The notes under the pieces: generated by a model
Told to the model about the DNA's origin: nothing
Databases searched by the model: none
The model's input: the letters and a program-made list of their open reading frames with translations, nothing else
Translations under genes and position numbers: made by a program
NCBI GenBank assembly: GCA_964030785.1
Contig: OZ034971.1
Coordinates: 44,440,304-44,504,303, forward strand
Origin: Siderastrea siderea
Taxonomy: Eukaryota; Cnidaria; Anthozoa; Scleractinia; Rhizangiidae
Direction of reading: 5' to 3'
DNA length: 64,000 nt
In this document: in pieces, positions 59,601-64,000 of the stretch
Numbering within the stretch: position 1 is the first letter of the stretch
How the letters are laid out: each line of letters begins with the position of its first letter

Positions 59601-62600
59601 GCAGCTATTGTTCACTGCCGAGAAAAGAACAATACGTTGCAATTTATTAGAGATAGCAAAATTTTGGATTGAAGATTATAAGCCTTTCCCAAGCTCTATG
59701 TTAGCTATAAGGAGTATTATTGTAGTTTTTGTTTTGTTTTGTTGGAAAACTTCGAAAAGTTTCTATTAACGTTGGAACGTACAAAAAAGCCGGACTTCGA
59801 CACTTTTTTATTTAAAAATCCCTAAAAGTCACAGTTCCGTAGCACACGATTTAACGCACGTGCAATTATTGATTCAGAAACTGAAAGTTTTACTGAAGAG
59901 CCTATTCATGAATATTTCGCTCTTCAGTAAAACTTTCAGTTTCTGAATAAAAAAATTGCACGTGTGTTAAATCTTGTGCCACGGATATCTTGTGACTTTA
60001 AAGCATTTTTAAATTTAAAAAATTCTGTCAAAGTCCGGCTTTTTACGTTCAAACGTTAATAGGAACTTTTTAGGAGTTTTTCCAAAAAAACAAGACAAAA
60101 ACTAAAATAATACTCCTTATAGCTAACATAGGGCTTCGGAAACGCTTATATTCTTCGATCCAAATATTTACGATCTCTAAATTTCGATGTATTGTTCTTT
60201 TCTGGACAGTGAACAATAGCTGCTAGTTTTTAATTTCCATAATTAGCATAATCTTACCTTAAACATTCGTGTTTATTCGGTAAGCCTTCGGAAGCCCTAA
60301 CGCCACCAATTTTGTGTCCAAGAATGCAGCGCGGATATAGACTTTCCTGAACTGACACAACAGGCAGATAAAGTAGGTGTATTGTAGATTGTCACAACAG
60401 AAGCAGTTTTTTCCAACAGGCTTTTTAATAAAATATTGAGGGCTTCAACTTTAAACAAGGACGATTTTACTCACTTAAAAGCTTACGACTTTCAACTTAT
60501 CCACGAGGAGAAAACTTGGACACGGAGTCGCGTTTTACAAAATCTTAAGTTTGGGAGCTCATAGCATCGCAAAGAAGCGCAATCTATCAAAAGAAAAACA
60601 GTCTTTTTAAAAATAAAATATTTCCTGACTCAGGCTTCTTTAGGTTTTCAGTTTTGTCTAAAGAAGTGTGACACAGTTTATCACATTCATTGTGATCAAT
60701 GCAACAAACAATACATTGGCGAAACTTCTCGCGTGCTTAAAACCAGAATTAAGGAACATCTTTCAAGGGACTCATCAGCCGTTCACGAACATTGCCAGTT
60801 CACGGGACATTCGGTGGATTCCAGCAAAACAAAAGTTCTCGCCACGGAAAGCAACACGTTCAAACGCCGCATAAGGGAAGCAATTGAGATCCGGTTACGA
60901 AAGCCGTCTTTGAATAGAGACAATGGCTTCGAATTAGCCAACATCTATAACACTATTTTAGGCCCCTTGAGACCCTTATGAAGTGATATAACCCTTCTTA
61001 ATATTCACATTTCTACCGTGGCTGATGAAGTTCGGTTGGTCCGGACGAAATATTCCACTTCAACTGTTCTTAATTTTTATTACGCTCTGAGTCAGGAAAT
61101 ATTTTATTTTTAAAATCATGTTTCCAGAGCAGGAAAACAATATTTTTGATTGTAAAAACAATCTTGTTGCACTTCCACCATTCCCCAAACTCTCTGTTAA
61201 GTTTCAACGTAATCAGCTTCCAAACCTTCAAGATATAAAGGTTTTTAACGTAAGACCTCCACCAAAATTTTGCCTTATAAATTTATTCGTGAGCAGCTTG
61301 TCACCTGCGGCCTAAAGGAATCACAAAACTCAGTGAATTACTATACTAGGTGTATTAGGCAACGAACTCACCCACTATAACTAACCGATCACCCCTGATT
61401 TCCCCATCGTTTACAAATATACCCACAATTTATACCCATGAACTCTCCTATGAATTTTCCCATGAACTCAGCCATTATTCAACCATGATCACACCCCATT
61501 ATTCAACCATGATCTCACCTCATTATTCAACCATGATCATACCCACAATTTATACCCATCAATATACCCATGAATTCAGCCATAAAATTTCCCATGAACT
61601 TTCCCATGAACTCACCCATGAACTCACCCATGAACTTTCCCATGAACTTTTCCGTGAACTTTCCCATGAACTCTCCCATGAACTCACCCATGAACTCTCC
61701 CATGAACTCTCCCATGAACTCACCCATGAACTTTCCCATGAATTCACCCATGAACTCACCCATGAACTTTCCCATGAACTCACCCATGAACTCACCCATG
61801 AACTCACCCATGAACTTTCCCATGAACTTTCCCATGAACTCACCCATGAACTCTCCCATGATCTCACCTTCAAATCCCCTCATAAATTCACTTATAATTA
61901 CGAATTTACCCATCAACTCACCCATGAACTCTTACTTATAAATTCAACCATAAAATGTAGCCATCACTTACATGGAACGCGATCATGAACCGGCTACCCC
62001 CATCCATTGAAATGAAACGCGATCGAGAACCGACTAACCCATACACCGTTACCCCCATCCACCAATGACTCCAAACAAACGCCTCGTCACACGCGTTTTA
62101 AAAAGGATTCCACTCCGCAGCCCATTCTCAAAATTGTTTTGTTTGGACGGAACATAAAAAAGCAAAGATGTGTTCGTTTTGAGGGGCCTTAAGTCTAAAC
62201 ACGACAGAACGATATTAGCAGTCTGGTTGAATTAATGAATCCTGCTAGAAGAATGTTTTGAGGAAGAAAAACAAATGTTTATTCGATACGAAGGCAGAGT
62301 ACGAGATGCACATCCGAACAAAACTTGTGCGAATATTGAAATTAAGTGTGAGCAGAACTTCGACTTGCGGGATTCATATTTTTTCTTCTTTTTGTTCGGT
62401 AATATCCTTTTCTGTCCATTAAATGTGTGTCGTTAGATACTACAAAAGAAGGAGGTTAAGAGAAAAAAAACAGCTGCCTCCAGTCTTAATTGGCTAAACA
62501 GTCGACCGTTTCATTAATCCATATTTGCTGCCATTTAAAATAGATAGACGCCAGAGGAAACTCATATCAAGGACACAAAGGGCGAGTGCCATTTAAATAA

Positions 62601-63295
62601 GAATCATATAGCAATTAGGCAAAACATACAAAAAGACGACACTGAGAGTGAGTTAGGGTAAATTATGACTGACTTTTCTAGTTTCTTAAAATGAGCGAAG
62701 TGAAGAGTGATTAAATTCCAAGGCCACGATGCGCCTTTGTTGGTCAGACACTGAATTAGTGAATGCCAAAAGAAGAGAATGATAATTATTAAAAGAAATT
62801 GACAACATTCGTCTTATATATCCTACCCAGTTAAGCGCTTTCAGCCGCCGAGAGTAAAAAACGGGTATAATCAGGGCAAAAACATTTGAATTCCTTCACA
62901 GTGACTTGCTCCTTCCCGTATTTTCTGCCCAGGAGGCCAGGGGCCACAAAAAAGTTTTCGAAATGAGAGCCTTTTATTCTTTCGATAATGCATCTCTCCC
63001 AGCCTTGGGACGTGTTCTGCTAGAATCAACCGTTTTCCTTTGGTTGGGTTGTACTAAATTCTGTCCTAATGTACGGTAGAAAAAGAGGCTTGAAACATTC
63101 TATTCATTTACGTATTAATATTGCATCTTTGTTAATACCGTGTCTAGTCTGGCTTGTGACAGTTCTGTCGTCTTAAAAAAATGAACAAAGAGGCCGTTGC
63201 CAAATGACTTTTACAGTGCAACTGAACTTACCTGTGTAAAAATTGCGCAAAAAAAGGCAAAGCAAAAACGAACTGACTCGGCAAAATTTCGTCAT
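46671..63295 (-). CDS. Gene B: Ig-Ig-TM-TIR receptor (IL-1R/TLR-type signalling), six-exon model
   Basis: Exons in minus order: signal peptide (63295-63232 used here; alternatives at 54254 and 55481); Ig1 52337-52038; Ig2 50994-50653; stalk 49859-49818; TM 49068-48943; TIR plus stop 47155-46671. Lengths 64+300+342+42+126+485 = 1359 nt, so 452 codons plus stop, all in frame through phase-1 junctions with AG/GT borders. Expected type I membrane receptor: ligand binding by the Ig pair, signalling through the cytoplasmic TIR domain by adaptor recruitment (family knowledge). Vertebrate IL-1R has three Ig domains, this has two, as reported for anthozoan Ig-TIR proteins. It is the only intact Ig-TIR gene in the window. 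Neighbours are its own duplicates A and Z. The ligand is unknown. Confidence 0.8.
47495..48060. repeat. CTGA/CTGG tetranucleotide array in the TM-TIR intron
   Basis: About 565 bp of blocks of CTGA and CTGG units, probably slippage-prone. The matching place in copy A retains only its right flank next to the TIR deletion breakpoint. Confidence 0.95.
48943..49068 (-). CDS. Gene B transmembrane exon
   Basis: 126-nt phase 1-1 exon: RLAGKWIML, then about 23 hydrophobic residues, then RNRKLARKRRSR as stop-transfer. Donor GTAAGT. Confidence 0.85.
49465..49734. mobile_element. MITE with AGGTCAG duplication, empty site known
   Basis: Terminal inverted repeats contain CGGTCAAACGCA. AGGTCAG occurs at 49458-49464 and 49735-49741. 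Copy A at about 37065-37080 has the site once and no insert, so this 270-bp element entered copy B after the duplication. A 7-8-bp duplication is hAT-like. Confidence 0.8.
49818..49859 (-). CDS. Gene B stalk micro-exon
   Basis: 42-nt phase 1-1 exon, EITLQSPTLEDSTT, between CCACAG and GTAAGT; Ser/Thr/Pro-containing membrane-proximal stalk. Confidence 0.75.
50653..50994 (-). CDS. Gene B Ig2 exon
   Basis: 342-nt phase 1-1 exon. Cysteines in RLECSALSW and GEYFCEMYC, strand-F signature SNVTDEDVGEY, extra cysteines in RCYYG and MYC, sequons NHT, NNT and NVT. Confidence 0.9.
52038..52337 (-). CDS. Gene B Ig1 exon
   Basis: 300-nt phase 1-1 exon: APQEC start, IKCDFTAPTRAVYWYKDDK, then HEGFYTCKAD. 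Complete Ig fold signature, unlike the truncated copy in A. Donor GTAAGT. Confidence 0.9.
54191..54254 (-). pseudogene. Second signal-exon copy with a weakened donor
   Basis: ATG at 54254 opens MKEICRVSCFLLCCLMHNF, clearly homologous to the other first exons, but the donor position reads GTGGAA instead of GTAAGT. It lies nearest to the B Ig1 exon, about 1.9 kb away, which matches the spacing in gene Z once its mobile element is subtracted. It may be a decayed ancestral first exon. Confidence 0.6.
55307..55481 (-). CDS. Possible alternative first exon with hydrophobic leader
   Basis: An ATG-initiated 175-nt frame ends phase 1 at TCAG/GTAAAT, the same phase as the receptor first exons. Its last 26 residues (MMDFLRRQPLCY then IILGIFVHRCCVSG) look like a signal peptide. 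Not homologous to the other leaders. Low support without transcripts. Confidence 0.35.
55482..56260. other. No gene recognised
   Basis: A 75-codon minus frame at 55533-55760 (starts MKRISTCKEAV) has no motif I recognise. Confidence 0.3.
56271..56381. repeat. Hairpin element
   Basis: GGTTAGACAATGAACGC and GCGTTCATTGTCTAACC bound arms of about 47 bp with only a few mismatches. Confidence 0.8.
56387..57245. mobile_element. 859-bp TIR element with TA duplication
   Basis: Perfect 18-bp inverted ends GAACATGGTCACACCCAC; TA at 56385-56386 and 57246-57247. No transposase. Contains an inner palindrome (about 56975-57122) around CATTAGTATGCTCTATATAG. TA duplication fits Tc1/mariner-type mobilisation (inference). 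Confidence 0.75.
57246..57944. other. No gene recognised
   Basis: AT-rich, short frames only. Confidence 0.3.
57945..58560 (+). repeat. Dispersed repeat with (CGTACGTC)n and a tRNA-Glu-like end
   Basis: Starts with an AGCGCGCTAGCGCG palindrome, then CRE-like TGACGTAA, a (GTCCGTAC)n tract at 58050-58090 and the TTTTTGGTGGA block shared with 45310-45760. 58490-58560 is tRNA-like: A-box-like TGGCCCAGTGG, a perfectly paired anticodon arm TCGGC/GCCGA with loop ATCTCAC (CTC, Glu). The T arm and acceptor are damaged. The 148-codon frame across it is not considered a gene. Confidence 0.55.
59114..59487. mobile_element. MITE with G/C-run ends and 8-bp target duplication
   Basis: ATCTGCGC at 59106-59113 and 59488-59495; the opposite palindrome arm shows the uninterrupted site. 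The ends are long G (left) and C (right) runs, followed inward by ACTC(T/C)CATATGAAA and GATGCTCGTCG inverted repeats. hAT-like by duplication length. Confidence 0.85.
60650..60981 (+). pseudogene. GIY-YIG endonuclease C-terminal part of a Penelope-like ORF
   Basis: The frame reads CDTVYHIHCDQCNKQYIGET, then SRVLKTRIKEHL and EAIEIRLRKPSLNRDNG, ending GPLRPL and stop. TVY and YIG are the two name-giving strands. The Arg of TRIKEH and the Glu of REAIEI fit the catalytic pair. The CxxC before YIG is typical of Penelope-like enzymes. 5' truncated, so non-functional. Confidence 0.8.
61018..61058 (+). ncRNA. Hammerhead-ribozyme-like motif
   Basis: CTGATGA (61022-61028), a 6-bp stem II (GTTCGG/CCGGAC, 61030-61035 with 61041-61046), GAAA (61047-61050), enclosed by GTGG/CCAC as stem I. 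There is one extra A before stem II, and stem III is minimal. Penelope-like elements are known to carry minimal hammerheads; activity of this one is unproven. Confidence 0.4.
61430..61945. repeat. 12-bp minisatellite (CCCATGAACTCA type)
   Basis: About 40 degenerate copies of CCCATGAACT(C/T)(A/T)C. Because 12 is divisible by 3 and the unit lacks stops in several frames, long frames appear on both strands. Confidence 0.95.
61946..63231. other. Receptor 5' duplication, intron side
   Basis: From about 62480 onward it matches 43540-44399, including the intron side of the signal exon. Nothing else is recognised at 61946-62480. Confidence 0.5.
63232..63295 (-). CDS. Signal-peptide first exon, distal
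   Basis: ATG at 63295-63293 opens MTKFCRVSSFLLCLFLRNF; phase 1 donor GTAAGT. No Ig exon of its own lies before gene B, so it can only serve gene B unless B's leader comes from elsewhere. Promoter-side sequence to 64000 matches 44464-45080. Confidence 0.65.
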
Positions 63296-64000
63296 GTTTT
63301 CAGTCGAGGGATATCCGACACTGGCACCTTGCTTCCAAACTTATCTCAGTGAATCGAATGCCAAGCAGAATTGTAATAACTCCGGTGTTTTGCCTCAGAA
63401 TATGTGCATTTTTATCGATTGCAAGCACCGATAAATTATGACTTTGGATGTTTACGTCAATAGTTCTTTCTACTTGTCAGTTGGATAGCCAATTAATTGA
63501 AAATAAAAGGAATAAAAGAAATAAATTTTCCAAAACATGGCAGCTGACGGTCTTTTCCATTTGGTTTTCCTTGGAGTTAAAACAGTGTTCAACTTTGGTA
63601 TCAGTAAGAAAGTTTATCCCTTTACATAAATTTTGAAATTAAACTAATTCAGGCTTAACGTGCAGTTGTGGCTTAACGTGCCACAGCTGCCCGCCAACAA
63701 TTGGTTCATTTTATCGTCGTAATATGGGAATAATTTAGCGTGGGTTTTAATTTCGTGCCACATCTTTAAAAGATTGCAAAAATAATCCTTGGGAAGGAAA
63801 CGTAAAAATACTACTTACTTGCATGCTGTAACATAAATACTGGGTGATGACATTATGACATTCGACGAAAAAACTAGCCATCTGTTTATTCTAATGAATC
63901 TCTTCGTAACAGAAACCTTTGAATTTTTCTTAGTTTTTTACCTTTTAAAGCTCATCAAATATCACGAGAATTAGACCCACGAAACTGATTTATTTAAAAC

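Larger units (their letters stand above)
60605..61115 (+). mobile_element. Penelope-like element 3' fragment
   Basis: Inserted in the right arm of the foldback. Bounded by an inverted repeat (AAATAAAATATTTCCTGACTC near 60609 and its complement near 61090). Contains the C-terminal GIY-YIG endonuclease region and, downstream, a hammerhead-like motif. RT is absent. Confidence 0.75.
58643..61312. mobile_element. 2.67-kb foldback element with two nested insertions
   Basis: TAA flanks both ends (58640-58642, 61313-61315). Inverted ends GGCCGC(G/A)GGTGACAAGCTG. The arms pair over their whole length to a centre at about 59909 (TATTCATGAATA). After subtracting the insertions (MITE in the left arm, Penelope-like fragment in the right), each arm is about 0.87 kb. 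The TAA duplication and GGCC ends resemble the 5573-5858 MITE and PIF/Harbinger elements. No transposase. Confidence 0.85.

Noticed and set aside
61485..61988. 167-codon frame of HELSHELTHEL repeats, with companion MNSP and GEFMGEF frames on both strands
   Set aside because: Product of a 12-bp minisatellite open in several frames at once; no start context or non-repeat domain.

Overview
This is eukaryotic nuclear DNA, most likely from an anthozoan cnidarian and probably a stony coral. It is AT-rich and intron-rich, and dense in transposable elements typical of such genomes (DIRS, Penelope-like, tRNA-derived SINEs, palindromic MITEs, a protein-primed type B DNA polymerase element). Its only host genes are Ig-TIR (IL-1R-like) receptors, a family expanded in corals. 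No database was consulted, so the organism is an inference.

Layout. 1-4.2 kb: an intact 1265-aa viral/Polinton-type DNA polymerase B on the + strand. 4.2-9.8 kb: no host gene; MITEs, microsatellites and a tRNA-like SINE. 9.8-16.6 kb: a minisatellite built on an AACTACAAG/AACTACATG theme, split by a nearly complete DIRS retrotransposon (10245-15127) with gag, RT-RNase H-methyltransferase, tyrosine recombinase and the diagnostic internal complementary region. 16.8-28.5 kb: minus-strand receptor gene Z (signal peptide, Ig, Ig, stalk, TM, very short tail, no TIR); its intron 1 holds a 5.7-kb TIR-bearing element inserted about 8 nt from the splice donor. 29-32.8 kb: an LTR retrotransposon carrying only gag. 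34.1-34.5 kb: a lone Ig exon with a nonsense codon. 35-44.5 kb: receptor copy A, a pseudogene that lost half of Ig1 and half of the TIR domain. 46.6-63.3 kb: receptor copy B, with all exons for an intact Ig-Ig-TM-TIR protein (six exons, 1359 nt, 452 codons plus stop). Three candidate first exons lie upstream of its Ig1 exon. 56-61.4 kb: palindromic elements, including a 2.67-kb near-perfect foldback with a MITE nested in one arm and a Penelope-like GIY-YIG fragment in the other. 61.4-61.95 kb: a 12-bp minisatellite. 62.5-64 kb repeats the receptor 5' region seen at 43.6-45.1 kb.

How it fits together. The minus-strand receptors are one tandemly duplicated family. Every exon junction I could place is phase 1, so exons can be swapped, lost or skipped without breaking frame. 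The four states side by side (intact Ig-Ig-TM-TIR, TIR-less short-tail receptor, doubly deleted pseudogene, solo Ig exon), plus several signal-peptide first exons, suggest a birth-and-death innate-receptor cluster reshaped by mobile DNA. Exon limits were placed by hand from splice consensus and paralogue comparison. Coordinates may be off by a base or two in places.
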